A model generated the notes under the pieces. That model saw only the letters and a program-made list of their open reading frames with translations, was not told the DNA's origin and ran no database searches. Positions 33,224-44,766 of a stretch of 64,000 nt of DNA are shown one piece after another. This stretch comes from Pseudodesulfovibrio cashew (GTDB lineage: Bacteria; Desulfobacterota; Desulfovibrionia; Desulfovibrionales; Desulfovibrionaceae): NCBI RefSeq assembly GCF_009762795.1, contig NZ_CP046400.1, positions 3,139,501 to 3,203,500 on the forward strand, in the 5' to 3' direction. The position numbers were made by a program, and so were the translations under genes. Position 1 is the stretch's first letter. Each line of letters begins with the position of its first letter.

Positions 33224-34525
33224 ATGTCCATCCTGCTCTCGCCGGAACCACAACGCCCACGCCTGGCCGTCCTCGGCCTGGACGGGCTCCCTCTGGACCT
33301 CGCCCTTGAACTGGGGCACTCCCTGCCGAATATAGGGCGGTTGGCGAAGAACGCGGTCACAGTTCGCGCGGAGGTCCCCGAACTCTCACCGGTGAACTGG
33401 ACCTCATTTTTCACCGGAGAAGGACCGGAACGACACGGTGTCTTCGGGTTCTCGCATATGGACCCGCAAACCTACGCTATGCGCATCACCGACAGCCGGG
33501 ACGTCCGCTGCCCCACCCTGTTCGACAAGCTGGGCGAGCATGGCCTGGTTTCGCGGGTCGTCAACCTGCCCAACACCTACCCTACCAAGCCGCTTAAAGG
33601 CATGCTCATCTCTGGGTTCGTCTCACACGAACTGGCCGGAGCAGTGTATCCCCCGTTCCTGGCAGGCAGACTGGCCGAAGAAAACTATCTGCTGGAGGCC
33701 GATACCAACCGGGGAGCCTCGGACCTTCCATATCTGCTGGACGAACTGCGCCATACCCTGCGTTCGCGCCTCGCCGCCCTGGACATCCTCTGGCCGGACC
33801 TAGCCTGGGACCTGTTCATTCACGTCTTCACCGAGACCGACCGCCTCTTCCACTTCTTCATGGATGCGGTGCTGCACCGGGATCACCCGCACCATTTGGA
33901 ATGCATGCGCTTCCTGGCCGACTGGGACCACGCCCTGGGAGCATTCCTGACCCGCTACGACGCACTACCCGGTCCCAAGCGGCTCATGGTCCTGGCCGAC
34001 CACGGGTTTACGGAAATCCGGACCGAGGTCTGCCTCAACACCTGGCTGAAACGGCAAGGCCATCTCGTCACTAACTCCCTGCCTGCCGACGAGTGGGACG
34101 CCCGGTGCATCGGACCGGAAACCACGGCCTTTGCCCTTGATCCGGGCCGAATTTATCTTCACGATAATCGCTATTCTCGAGGCCGGGTCACGGCCGCAGA
34201 AAGACAGGCTCTCCTTGAGACCATCCGAAGCAGTCTGGAGGGGTTGACCTTGAACGGCGAGCGGGTCATGGAACAGGTTCACGAGGGGAAGGACCTGTAT
34301 CCAGGAGCGGACGCAGCCGTCCTGCCGGACCTTGTCTGCCAAGCCAGGCCGGGCTACGACCTCAAGGCCAAATTCGACCGGAGCGAGATCTTCGGCCTGC
34401 ACGGGCGCACGGGAACACACACCGTGGATGGAGCTATCTTTTTCGACAGTGAGGGAACCCGTCCCAAACGCATGCGCGACGTGGGCCGCGCCATCCTCGA
34501 CCACTTCAACATCGCCGACAAATAA
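33224..34525 (+). CDS. Alkaline-phosphatase-superfamily phosphodiesterase/pyrophosphatase
   Basis: The product is 433 residues. It belongs to the type I phosphodiesterase/nucleotide pyrophosphatase branch: first metal Asp in LGLDGLPLD, nucleophile Thr in NWTSFFTG, then FTETDRLFHFF, ADHGF and GTHTVDGAIFF supplying further metal ligands. No signal peptide or membrane anchor is visible, so it is presumably cytoplasmic. The substrate is unknown. It begins 5 nt after the DUF2156 stop, and so belongs to the same unit as the MATE protein. Confidence 0.85.
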   Translation: MSILLSPEPQRPRLAVLGLDGLPLDLALELGHSLPNIGRLAKNAVTVRAEVPELSPVNWTSFFTGEGPERHGVFGFSHMDPQTYAMRITDSRDVRCPTLFDKLGEHGLVSRVVNLPNTYPTKPLKGMLISGFVSHELAGAVYPPFLAGRLAEENYLLEADTNRGASDLPYLLDELRHTLRSRLAALDILWPDLAWDLFIHVFTETDRLFHFFMDAVLHRDHPHHLECMRFLADWDHALGAFLTRYDALPGPKRLMVLADHGFTEIRTEVCLNTWLKRQGHLVTNSLPADEWDARCIGPETTAFALDPGRIYLHDNRYSRGRVTAAERQALLETIRSSLEGLTLNGERVMEQVHEGKDLYPGADAAVLPDLVCQARPGYDLKAKFDRSEIFGLHGRTGTHTVDGAIFFDSEGTRPKRMRDVGRAILDHFNIADK

Positions 34526-34528
34526 TTC

Positions 34529-36673
34529 ATGAGTATAGACATAGACAACGAACTCAACGAGGCCCAACGGGAGGCCGTACTGGCCACCGAAGGCCCCGTG
34601 CTGGTCATCGCCGGAGCGGGTTCGGGCAAGACTCGGACAATCGTCTACCGCCTGGCCCACCTGGTGGAACAGGGAGTGGACCCGGCCCAGATCCTGCTGC
34701 TGACCTTTACCCGCAAAGCCGCCCAGGAGATGCTTTCCCGAGCCGAAACCATCCTCGGACGCCCCCTGACCGGCACCAGCGGCGGCACCTTTCACTCCTT
34801 CGCCTACGCCACCCTCCGACGCAACGCCGCGGACATCGGCTTCGACAACGGCTTCACGCTCATGGACCGCGCGGACAGCGAAAACATCTGCAAGGAAGTG
34901 AAGGACGCGCTCAAGCTGGGCAAGGGGGACCGCTCCTTCCCCAAGAAGGCTACCTTGCTGGACATGATCACCAAGTCCAGAAACAAGGAACTGACCATCG
35001 ATGCCGTCATGGAGCGCGAGGCCTACCACCTCTCGCCCTATCTGGACGCAGTCACGGAGATCGCGGACGGCTACGCACGTTTCAAGCGCGAGCACGCCCT
35101 GGTGGACTACGACGACCTGCTCTTCCTGCTCGACAAACTGCTGGCGGAAAACGAGCCGCTGCGCAACCAGCTCCAGGCCCGCTACCGCTACATCATGGTC
35201 GACGAGTACCAGGACACCAACCTGGTTCAGGCACGCATCGTCAAGCACCTGGCAGGCACCAAAGGCAACGTCATGGCCGTTGGCGACGACGCCCAGTCCA
35301 TCTACGCCTTCCGTGGAGCCAACGTCGCCAACATTCTGGAATTTCCAAAAATTTTCGAAGGCGCTAAGGTCATCAGGCTTGAGCAGAACTACCGTTCGGT
35401 GCAACCCATTCTGGACCTGACCAACCAAATCCTGGCCGGGGCCACCACCAAGTTCGACAAAAACCTCTACTCGGACCTGAAGAGCGACGTGTTGCCCGAA
35501 GTGGTTCATCCCCTGAGCGACCAAACCCAGGCCCGACTGGTTGTGGACGCGGTGCTTGAGTTTCAGCGCAAGTACATGCTGCACGACATCGCGGTCCTGT
35601 TCCGCGCTGGCTACCAGTCCTTCCCTCTTGAAGTGGCCCTGACCCGCATAGGCATCGATTATCAGAAGTTCGGCGGCATACGCTTCCACGAGGCCGCGCA
35701 CATCAAGGATGTGCTCTCCTATTTGCGGCTCACTCTCAACCCGCATGACCTCCTGGCCTGGCAACGGGCCATGGATCACATCAAGGGAGTCGGGCCCAAG
35801 ACCGTAACGAAAATCTATCAGGCCATACACACGAACGACGAGAAGTACCTGGTCAAGATGACCAAGAAGCACGATACGCTCCGCGAACTGCTCAATGAAC
35901 TCAACGCGCTGCGCGCAATGCCGCCCAAACCGTCCGCCGTGCTGGAACGGATACTCGCCTTCTACCAGCCCATTCTCATGGAAAAATACCCGGACGACTA
36001 CCCCAAACGACAGGCCGGGCTGGAACAGCTCTCCCAGATCGCCGTGAGTTATTCGGACATGGACCAGTTCCTGGGCGACCTCAGCCTCGATGGCGATCCG
36101 GACGAAGAAAAACGGAAGGAAAACGCGGTAGTCCTGTCTACTGTGCACTCTGCCAAGGGCCTCGAATGGTCCGCAGTGATCATCATCGACCTGGTGGAGG
36201 ACCGATTCCCCTCGCGCAGGGCCATGCAGCGCGCCGAGGACCTGGAAGAGGAACGCCGCCTCATGTACGTGGCCTGTACCCGGGCCAAGCAATGCCTCAA
36301 GCTGTTCGTGCCGAGCTCGGTCTACAACCGAGCCAGCGGTATGTCCGACCCGACCCTGCCCAGCCCCTTTGTGCTGGAACTGCCCGGTGATGTGTTCCAG
36401 CGCGTCAACGAGTCTTACGGCGGCGGCCTGGAACGGAAACAAATGCAGAAAACTCCAGGCGCAACGCCATCTCCACGTCATGATTACGGCGATGAAACGG
36501 CATCAACCTCCGCAGCTTCGCCCAAGGTCGACCCCTCCAAGCTCGGCTTCTGCAAACATAAGATTTTCGGCAAGGGAAAAATTATCGCCCAGCCGGAGCC
36601 CAACAAGTTCAAAGTCAACTTTCCCGGCTTCGGCATCAAGACCATCATCGGCGACTATCTGGAACTCCTCTAA
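34529..36673 (+). CDS. UvrD/Rep/PcrA-type DNA helicase
   Basis: The product is 714 residues of helicase superfamily 1. Walker A AGAGSGKT is at 28-35, then LLTFTRKAAQEM, DEYQDTN, GDDAQSIYAFRGA, the 2B region, VHSAKGLEW and YVACTRAKQ. The C-terminus ends with a Tudor-like KVNFPGFGIKTIIGDYLELL stretch seen in PcrA-type helicases. It unwinds 3'-5' in repair or replication restart. The start follows the preceding stop by 3 nt. Confidence 0.93.
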   Translation: MSIDIDNELNEAQREAVLATEGPVLVIAGAGSGKTRTIVYRLAHLVEQGVDPAQILLLTFTRKAAQEMLSRAETILGRPLTGTSGGTFHSFAYATLRRNAADIGFDNGFTLMDRADSENICKEVKDALKLGKGDRSFPKKATLLDMITKSRNKELTIDAVMEREAYHLSPYLDAVTEIADGYARFKREHALVDYDDLLFLLDKLLAENEPLRNQLQARYRYIMVDEYQDTNLVQARIVKHLAGTKGNVMAVGDDAQSIYAFRGANVANILEFPKIFEGAKVIRLEQNYRSVQPILDLTNQILAGATTKFDKNLYSDLKSDVLPEVVHPLSDQTQARLVVDAVLEFQRKYMLHDIAVLFRAGYQSFPLEVALTRIGIDYQKFGGIRFHEAAHIKDVLSYLRLTLNPHDLLAWQRAMDHIKGVGPKTVTKIYQAIHTNDEKYLVKMTKKHDTLRELLNELNALRAMPPKPSAVLERILAFYQPILMEKYPDDYPKRQAGLEQLSQIAVSYSDMDQFLGDLSLDGDPDEEKRKENAVVLSTVHSAKGLEWSAVIIIDLVEDRFPSRRAMQRAEDLEEERRLMYVACTRAKQCLKLFVPSSVYNRASGMSDPTLPSPFVLELPGDVFQRVNESYGGGLERKQMQKTPGATPSPRHDYGDETASTSAASPKVDPSKLGFCKHKIFGKGKIIAQPEPNKFKVNFPGFGIKTIIGDYLELL

Positions 36674-36686
36674 CCACCATACTGAC

Positions 36687-37634
36687 ATGCAAAGCGAAGA
36701 ACACTTCCTTGAACTGCTGGATACCCATTTCGCCCTGAACAATGAATTCGTGAGCCTGGGACGCGGCGACGACTGCGCGGTCCTTACGGGCGGCAAGCCC
36801 TACTGCGTTTCCACGGACCTCTTTCTGGAGGACGTACACTTCCGGCGCAGCTACTTCACCCCGGCGGACATCGGCTACAAGGCGCTGGCCGTAAACATCA
36901 GCGACATCGCGGCCATGGGCGCCAAACCCGTGGCCTTCACCATGGACCTGATGCTCCCGGCGGATTTGGACGACGATTTCCTGAACGAATTCCTCAAGTC
37001 CATGGCCATGCTGGCCCGGCAGAACGACATGGTCCTGGCCGGAGGCGACCTGAGCCGGGCGGAAAAACTCGGCGTGTCCATCACCATCTTCGGCGTCACC
37101 GGATCGGGCGAGTTTCTGCAACGAGGCAAGTGCGCGCCCGGCGACACGCTCTTTACCGTTGGCGATCTGGGGCTTGCCAGGGCTGGCATGCTGACCCTGG
37201 AGGCCTTGGGAGAAAAAGGCCGGGAAGCGTTTCCGGCCGCCGTGCTCGCTCACCTGCGCCCTAAGCCCAAGGTCATGATCGGTACCCTGCTCAAGGCGGC
37301 GGGCGCCAGTTCGCTCATGGACGTCTCGGATGGCCTGGCCCGCGACCTGCCCCGCCTACTCGGCCCGAACCTGGGTGCAGACATCACCCTGGCACCCGAG
37401 CAGCTCAACGGCAACGTTCTCGCCTTCGCCCTGGGCGTGGGAGAGGACCCGTTGCAGATCGCCATGCTCGGCGGCGAAGACTACGCATTGCTCGGAGCCT
37501 CCTCGCCTGATACGCTTGATAAAGTGAGTTCAGTCCCCGGCCTGACCATCATTGGCACGGTTACCGACACCCCCGGCTTACGCCTTAACGGAGAACCCTT
37601 CACCGCCCGGGGCTTCGATCACTTCGAAAATTAG
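36687..37634 (+). CDS. thiL: Thiamine-monophosphate kinase
   Basis: The product is 315 residues. ThiL phosphorylates thiamine monophosphate to the pyrophosphate. Its metal-binding Asp residues are in GRGDDCAVL, then STDLFLEDVHF, GDLSRAEKLGVS, SLMDVSDGLARDL and GGEDYALL. The start at 36687 is 13 nt after the helicase stop; an in-frame extension back to 36369 is inside the helicase gene and not coding. No strong ribosome binding site was seen, suggesting coupling to the helicase gene. Confidence 0.94.
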   Translation: MQSEEHFLELLDTHFALNNEFVSLGRGDDCAVLTGGKPYCVSTDLFLEDVHFRRSYFTPADIGYKALAVNISDIAAMGAKPVAFTMDLMLPADLDDDFLNEFLKSMAMLARQNDMVLAGGDLSRAEKLGVSITIFGVTGSGEFLQRGKCAPGDTLFTVGDLGLARAGMLTLEALGEKGREAFPAAVLAHLRPKPKVMIGTLLKAAGASSLMDVSDGLARDLPRLLGPNLGADITLAPEQLNGNVLAFALGVGEDPLQIAMLGGEDYALLGASSPDTLDKVSSVPGLTIIGTVTDTPGLRLNGEPFTARGFDHFEN

Positions 37635-37642
37635 GAGCAGAC

Positions 37643-38047
37643 ATGGACAGGGAACTCGTCATTATCGGCACCATTCGCTCATCCATAAAGGATCTGGAAA
37701 ACGCTCCCAAGATGGAGGACGAACCCGGCGCGGTTCGAGCCCAAATCGAAATCGATCCGGCCTATGCCGAAGGCTTGGACACCATGAAGCCGGGCGCACA
37801 ACTGGAACTCTTCACCTGGTTCCACAAAGCCGAACGCGACGTACTCAAGGTTCATCCACGCGGCAACAAGAACAACGCCCTGCGCGGTGTGTTCACCACC
37901 CGCTCACCTTTTCGTCCCAACCCCATCGGCCTGCACCGGGTCACCTTGGTGGACATCGATGGCACTACCCTGACCGTGGAACCACTGGAGGCCATCGACG
38001 GCACCCCGGTCATCGACATCAAGCCCAAGCCCAAAGACCCCAAGTAG
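37643..38047 (+). CDS. tRNA m6t6A37 methyltransferase TsaA/TrmO family
   Basis: The product is 134 residues. Homologues methylate t6A37 in tRNAs reading ACY codons, using S-adenosylmethionine. Motifs include IIGTIRSS, LELFTWFHKAERD, RGVFTTRSPFRPNPIGL and GTPVIDIKP. GGAG is 8 nt upstream of the ATG. It is the third tRNA-A37 modification gene in the window after tsaE and before miaA. Confidence 0.9.
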   Translation: MDRELVIIGTIRSSIKDLENAPKMEDEPGAVRAQIEIDPAYAEGLDTMKPGAQLELFTWFHKAERDVLKVHPRGNKNNALRGVFTTRSPFRPNPIGLHRVTLVDIDGTTLTVEPLEAIDGTPVIDIKPKPKDPK

Positions 38048-38048
38048 C

Positions 38049-38912
38049 ATGGATCAATTCGAAGCTGTCGAGACCAGGGGGGACAACCACGTCGGCGGCT
38101 GGGTGACCACCACGGACGCAGCCCGAGTCTGGGTGGACGTCCACGGTTGCGGAAAGCCCATGGTCCTGATCCATGGCTGGACCATGAGTTCCGCCTTCTG
38201 GAAAAGGCAGGAAGCCTTGGCCGAGCAGTGCCAGGTGGTCACCATCGACCTGCGCGGCCACGGTAAATCCGACTCAGTGCTGCGCGGGCACAGTGTGCCC
38301 CGCTACGCCCGCGACGTGCGTGAAGTCCTGCGGGCACTGGGGCTCTCCAAAGTCATGCTCGTAGGCTGGTCCATGGGCGGCTCGGTGGTCATGGAATACT
38401 GGCGAGAGTTCGGCGGCGATCTGCTTTCCGGCCTGGGACTGGTGGAAACAGGTCCGGCCCCCATGTCCGGCGCGCCATGGAACGTCCATCGCTACAGGGG
38501 CGGAGACGTCGCGGCCATGAAAGCCGACCTGCAAACCATGGTGCGGGATCGGCGCGCGTTCGGCGAACGGTTCGTGGACGCCATGTTCCTCTCTGGCGAA
38601 GCCCCTGCTCATGCCCGCCGCTGGATGCTTGTCGAACACCTCAAGGTGAACGATCACACTGCGACCACCATTTACGAAGACTATGTCCAGCGGGACTACA
38701 CCGGTGTACTTCCGACCATCACTGCCCCCGTTTTCGTAGCCTACGGGAGATCAAGGCACATGTGCTTCGGCCCTTCCACGGGCAGGTATGTAGCCGGGTC
38801 CGTACCGAATTCCCGATTCACCATTCTGGAAAACAGCGGTCACCTGCCCTTTTACGAGGAGCCCGCCGCATTCAACAACGCCCTCGGGCACTTCCTTAAC
38901 CTACTGCCCTGA
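38049..38912 (+). CDS. Alpha/beta hydrolase
   Basis: The product is 287 residues. Strand and oxyanion region VLIHGWTMSS, nucleophile Ser in GWSMGG and the catalytic His near the C-terminus in NSGHLPFYEEP are present. The acid is probably the Asp or Glu in the FVAYGRSRH region but is not certain. The substrate is unknown. It starts 1 nt after the TsaA stop. Confidence 0.9.
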   Translation: MDQFEAVETRGDNHVGGWVTTTDAARVWVDVHGCGKPMVLIHGWTMSSAFWKRQEALAEQCQVVTIDLRGHGKSDSVLRGHSVPRYARDVREVLRALGLSKVMLVGWSMGGSVVMEYWREFGGDLLSGLGLVETGPAPMSGAPWNVHRYRGGDVAAMKADLQTMVRDRRAFGERFVDAMFLSGEAPAHARRWMLVEHLKVNDHTATTIYEDYVQRDYTGVLPTITAPVFVAYGRSRHMCFGPSTGRYVAGSVPNSRFTILENSGHLPFYEEPAAFNNALGHFLNLLP

Positions 38913-38924
38913 TGGAGAAGAATC

Positions 38925-39491
38925 ATGAATCGCCTTTTTTCTGCTGCTTTGGCCTGCACCATTTGCCTGTTGGTCGCCCTACCCGCCATGAGTGCGGAAA
39001 AGGCGGGCGTCATCCTGCCCGACACAGTGGAGGTCGCAGGAACGACACTGCAACTCAACGGCATCGCATTGCGTGAAAAATTCGTCTTCGATGTATATGT
39101 TGCGGGGCTCTATCTTACGGAGGAATCCCAAGATCCGAACGCAATCCTCAAACTGGACGCGCCGCGCAGAATGGTCATGTATTTTGTCCGCGACGTCGAC
39201 GCCAAGGCCATCAATAAGGCATGGCTTGAGGGTCTCGAAGCCAACGTAACGGATGCCAGCCCGGCATTGCGAGATAAGTTCCTCCAATTGACCGGCATGA
39301 TGTCCGACATTGAGGAGGGCCAAGCCATGACCTTCACCTATGCACCGGGAAACGGCACCACCGTCGCAGTTGCGGGCAAGGGCAAGGGCGTCATTCCGGG
39401 TAAGGATTTTGCCGACGCCATCCTGGCTACCTGGATCGGCCCCAAGCCCGGACCAGGAAAATCATTCAAGAAGGCCATCCTGGCGAAATAG
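38925..39491 (+). CDS. Secreted chalcone-isomerase-like protein
   Basis: The product is 188 residues with an N-terminal signal peptide ending in AMSA. The mature protein contains the chalcone isomerase-like fold: LNGIALREKFVFDVYVAGLYL and LDAPRRMVMYFVRDVDAKAI. Bacterial members are periplasmic and rarely carry flavonoid-active residues; their role is unknown. A GGAG precedes the ATG. It is the last gene of the run and ends at a strong terminator. Confidence 0.85.
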   Translation: MNRLFSAALACTICLLVALPAMSAEKAGVILPDTVEVAGTTLQLNGIALREKFVFDVYVAGLYLTEESQDPNAILKLDAPRRMVMYFVRDVDAKAINKAWLEGLEANVTDASPALRDKFLQLTGMMSDIEEGQAMTFTYAPGNGTTVAVAGKGKGVIPGKDFADAILATWIGPKPGPGKSFKKAILAK

Positions 39492-39502
39492 TTTCCAAAC
39501 AA

Positions 39503-39534
39503 AAAACGCCCGGCTCGTACGAGCCGGGCGTTTT
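39503..39534. terminator. Bidirectional terminator between chalcone-isomerase-like and DUF5698 genes
   Basis: A 32-nt perfect palindrome centred on GTAC, with A-run on the left and T-run on the right, between convergent stops. Confidence 0.9.
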
Positions 39535-39536
39535 GT

Positions 39537-40109
39537 CTACATCTGAGGCACCAGCCGCTTGAGCGGCCTGATGAATTTTGTTGTCCGGCTCTCAAACGGG
39601 CTGCGTACCTCGCTCACCCCGCCGGCAGTCTCAAAGGTATAGAATAGCTCCGGATCAACGGAACGAGCAACCGTCAGCACGTGCTTCATGTCGTTTCGCT
39701 TGCAGACCACAAACTGGACCGTAACCGGTCCGTCCGAGCCCTCGCCCGCCACGGTGGTGATCATGAAGCCGGCCCGGCGGACCGCCTCGGCAATGGCCTG
39801 ACCGTGCCATGCGCTGATGATGCGTACAACGACATTGCCGAGCGCCAGCTTTTTCTCGGCAATGATGCCGACGACATTGCCTCCGGCAAACCCCACCGCG
39901 TAGCACACACCAAGGAAGGGCTCTTCCCCAACCTTGAGCATGACTGCGGAGGTGCCGAAAACCCATAGGGTCATCTCCAGGCACCCGAGAAAAAAAGCCG
40001 CGCGGGACTCTCCCAGTACGGTAATCATGGTCCGTACGGTCCCAATGGTGAGGACAGCTACCTCCGCCAGAAAGATAAGTCCTCCAAGAAACAGAACATC
40101 CATAGACAT
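39537..40109 (-). CDS. DUF5698/DUF2179 (UPF0316) membrane protein
   Basis: The product is 190 residues. Three hydrophobic N-terminal segments (LFLGGLIFLAEVAVLTIGT, AAFFLGCLEMTLWVFGTSAV and GVCYAVGFAGGNVVGI) are followed by a cytoplasmic DUF2179 domain (VRIISAWHGQAIAEAVRRAGF). The function is unknown. The ATG at 40109 follows GAGAGGG; the later ATG at 40103 is possible. The two parts match UPF0316 proteins in order and length. Confidence 0.85.
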   Translation of the reverse strand: MSMDVLFLGGLIFLAEVAVLTIGTVRTMITVLGESRAAFFLGCLEMTLWVFGTSAVMLKVGEEPFLGVCYAVGFAGGNVVGIIAEKKLALGNVVVRIISAWHGQAIAEAVRRAGFMITTVAGEGSDGPVTVQFVVCKRNDMKHVLTVARSVDPELFYTFETAGGVSEVRSPFESRTTKFIRPLKRLVPQM

Positions 40110-40357
40110 CGCAAACCCTCTCAAAAAATTTTGAAGAGCCGGGTTTAAGGATGTTTTTCGGATGGGTCAAGCAAATTTTTCGTCACAAATCCAACGACAA
40201 TTTTGTCTCCGTCAACCCACATTTTTCGTACTAATTCGAACCTCCTCCCTTTTTCCCGCGAAGCGATAAAAAAAGGGATGGGCCGCCGAAGGTAATAAAA
40301 AAACGCCCGGTTCGGCAGAAGCCGAACCGGGCGATGAAGTCGCTTTGCGCAGACGAA
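40110..40357. other. Intergenic region between DUF5698 and ilvC
   Basis: About 248 bp. It holds the ilvC terminator at its right end and the upstream leader of the DUF5698 gene at the left. An A-rich patch (40270-40300) is present. No gene or clear promoter was identified. Confidence 0.3.
40292..40333 (-). terminator. Terminator of ilvC
   Basis: A perfect 13-bp stem (CGCCCGGTTCGGC) with an AGAA loop. On the minus strand it is followed by TTTTTTATTA. It ends the ilvBNC run. Confidence 0.88.
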
Positions 40358-41386
<1,029 letters not shown>

Positions 41387-41394
41387 TCATCTGA

Positions 41395-41424
41395 ATTATA
41401 TGATCATGCAAAATGCCCGGGCAA
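41395..41424 (-). promoter_or_regulatory. Candidate internal promoter of ilvC
   Basis: On the minus strand TTGCCC, 18 nt, TATAAT, with a perfect -10. It sits 48-77 nt upstream of the ilvC ATG in the 117-nt gap after ilvN. A small GC-rich hairpin (GGGAG, TCG, CTCCC) precedes it. Confidence 0.45.
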
Positions 41425-41464
41425 GGGAGCGACTCCCCTGTCCGGCACGACGCCTGGTTGCGGG

Positions 41465-41956
41465 CTATAGATCGAGCTGCATGGAACGGCGCAGTGCGAC
41501 GTTACCGGTGCGTGCGATCTCCTTGATGCCGAATCGGGTCAACAGGTTGATCAGGGCGTTAATCTTGCCCTGGTCGCCAGTTATCTCGATGGTCACCTCG
41601 TCGGGGCTGACATCTACAACCTTACACCTGAAGATGTCAACAATACGCAGGATTTCGGCCCGCTTGGAATCTTCCGCATTGACCTTGAGCAGGACCATCT
41701 CCCGCTCAACGGAACTCAATTCTGTGAGATCCTTGACTTTTATTGTTGGAACCAGCTTGCGAAGCTGCTTGACGATCTGCTCGACGATGGAGTCGTCACC
41801 TTCGGCGACGATAGTCATCAGGGAGACGCCCTTCTCCAGGGTCGGCCCTACGTTCAGGGAATAGATGTTGAATCCGCGCCCGCTGAAAAGACCGGCGACC
41901 CGGGACAGGACTCCCGGCTCGTTCTCGACCATGACGGAAAGTGTGTGTTTGCTCAT
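41465..41956 (-). CDS. ilvN: Acetolactate synthase small (regulatory) subunit
   Basis: The product is 163 residues. The N-terminal ACT domain binds valine (LSVMVENEPGVLSRVAGLFSGRGF in two stretches) and the C-terminal domain is also present, so it is the full-length form. It activates and feedback-regulates IlvB, whose gene ends 12 nt upstream. Confidence 0.96.
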   Translation of the reverse strand: MSKHTLSVMVENEPGVLSRVAGLFSGRGFNIYSLNVGPTLEKGVSLMTIVAEGDDSIVEQIVKQLRKLVPTIKVKDLTELSSVEREMVLLKVNAEDSKRAEILRIVDIFRCKVVDVSPDEVTIEITGDQGKINALINLLTRFGIKEIARTGNVALRRSMQLDL

Positions 41957-41968
41957 ATCCTCGTCCCC

Positions 41969-43660
<1,692 letters not shown>

Positions 43661-43663
43661 GAT

Positions 43664-43891
43664 TTACGCCTCCGTACGGTATTTATCGAGCAGCCCCTGC
43701 AATTGCGTCTTGCCGGCCAGCTTCTTCTTCTTGAGTTCCTTTATTTCCTGCGTCTCTGTGGGAGAAAGGTAACTCTTGCCCTCCAACTTCTCCAACATCT
43801 TTTCGTATACAACGTGCTGATCCCACAGAGCCTTCAATTCCGGATCGTTGGCCTCATACTGCTGAATGAGTTCAAGGTCTTTGGCTTCCAT
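43664..43891 (-). CDS. DUF465 (YdcH-like) small protein
   Basis: The product is 75 residues, predicted as a two-helix coiled coil: EAKDLELIQQYEANDPELKALWDQHV then a Lys-rich helix LKKKKLAGK. This matches DUF465 proteins, whose role is unknown. AGGAGCG precedes the ATG. It sits directly ahead of ilvB and is probably co-transcribed. Confidence 0.85.
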   Translation of the reverse strand: MEAKDLELIQQYEANDPELKALWDQHVVYEKMLEKLEGKSYLSPTETQEIKELKKKKLAGKTQLQGLLDKYRTEA

Positions 43892-43929
43892 GTACCGCTC
43901 CTTTTTAAGGGTTCATACGGGCAACCGGC

Positions 43930-44214
43930 TCAACGGAACACCGAGAAATCCGGTTTGGCCGCACCGTCAATAGTCAAGCGTTTGCGCCGGTTGGTCAAAC
44001 CGGACTCAATGACGACCTGACTTTTTTTCACTTTCAACAACTTGGCGATATAGGCGACGAGCGCCTTGTTGGCCTTGTTGTCCACAGCAGGAGCGCCGAG
44101 GCGTATCTTGACACACCCCTGGTATTCCCCGGCGACCTCGGTCTTTTTGGCCCCGGGCTGTACCCAAACGTGGAGAATCCACCCTTTCCCGCTCTTGCTG
44201 ACAAATTCCTTCAA
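43930..44214 (-). CDS. DUF167 (YggU) family protein
   Basis: The product is 94 residues. It carries the DUF167 pattern: LHVWVQPGAKKTEVAGEY, IRLGAPAVDNKANKALVAYIA, VVIESGLTNRRKRLTI. Function is unknown. It lies between DivIVA and DUF465 genes; YggU often accompanies YggT and DivIVA in bacterial genomes, as here. Confidence 0.9.
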   Translation of the reverse strand: MKEFVSKSGKGWILHVWVQPGAKKTEVAGEYQGCVKIRLGAPAVDNKANKALVAYIAKLLKVKKSQVVIESGLTNRRKRLTIDGAAKPDFSVFR

Positions 44215-44232
44215 AAGTCCCGCTTGATCGTT

Positions 44233-44736
44233 TTAGTCTACTTTCTTCAAGTACTTGAGCTTGGACTCCAACTCTTCGACCTGTTCCCGCTCCGGGTTGC
44301 TCATCTCGATCATCTCCAAATGGGATTGGAGCAACCCCTTGAGCTGCACCTCGAACTGGGTGCGTTGCCGCTTGAGCGATTCGATCTCCTCATGAACCTG
44401 CGCCAGCCTGTTGTGCCCTTTCTGGACTGCCGCATCCGCCTTGGCGCGGGCCTCGTCGAGAATAAGCTGGGCCTCCCTGTTGGCTGTTACCTTGAGGTCG
44501 TCGACCATTTTCTGCGTGGATACCAGGGTGTCTCGCAGGGTCTCGTCCCTTTGGCGGTACTCCACGACCGTCTTCTCCAACGCCTTGATCTTTCTGCGCA
44601 TGGCCTTCTGACTATCTGCCGCATTGCCGAGGACATCGGCCAGTTCCAACATGAACTGGTCCACCTCCACGCGGGAATAGCCGAGCATGCTGCGGGAAAA
44701 CTGCTTGTTGAGCAAATCAATCTTGGAAACCGTCAC
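44233..44736 (-). CDS. DivIVA-domain protein
   Basis: The product is 167 residues, largely coiled coil. The N-terminal signature reads SKIDLLNKQFSRSMLGYSRVEVDQFM, and the coiled region runs to about residue 150 (RRKIKALEKTVVEYRQRDETLRD). DivIVA proteins bind curved membranes; in delta-proteobacteria the role is unclear and may concern cell shape. It sits 18 nt before YggU. Confidence 0.88.
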   Translation of the reverse strand: MTVSKIDLLNKQFSRSMLGYSRVEVDQFMLELADVLGNAADSQKAMRRKIKALEKTVVEYRQRDETLRDTLVSTQKMVDDLKVTANREAQLILDEARAKADAAVQKGHNRLAQVHEEIESLKRQRTQFEVQLKGLLQSHLEMIEMSNPEREQVEELESKLKYLKKVD

Positions 44737-44766
44737 GGGGACCTCCTTGGGCCGTTATCTTTCGGA

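Noticed and set aside
33965-36481. 838-codon minus-strand open frame
   Set aside because: It is antisense to the phosphodiesterase and UvrD-like helicase genes, whose motifs are unmistakable. The long frame reflects GC-biased third codon positions.
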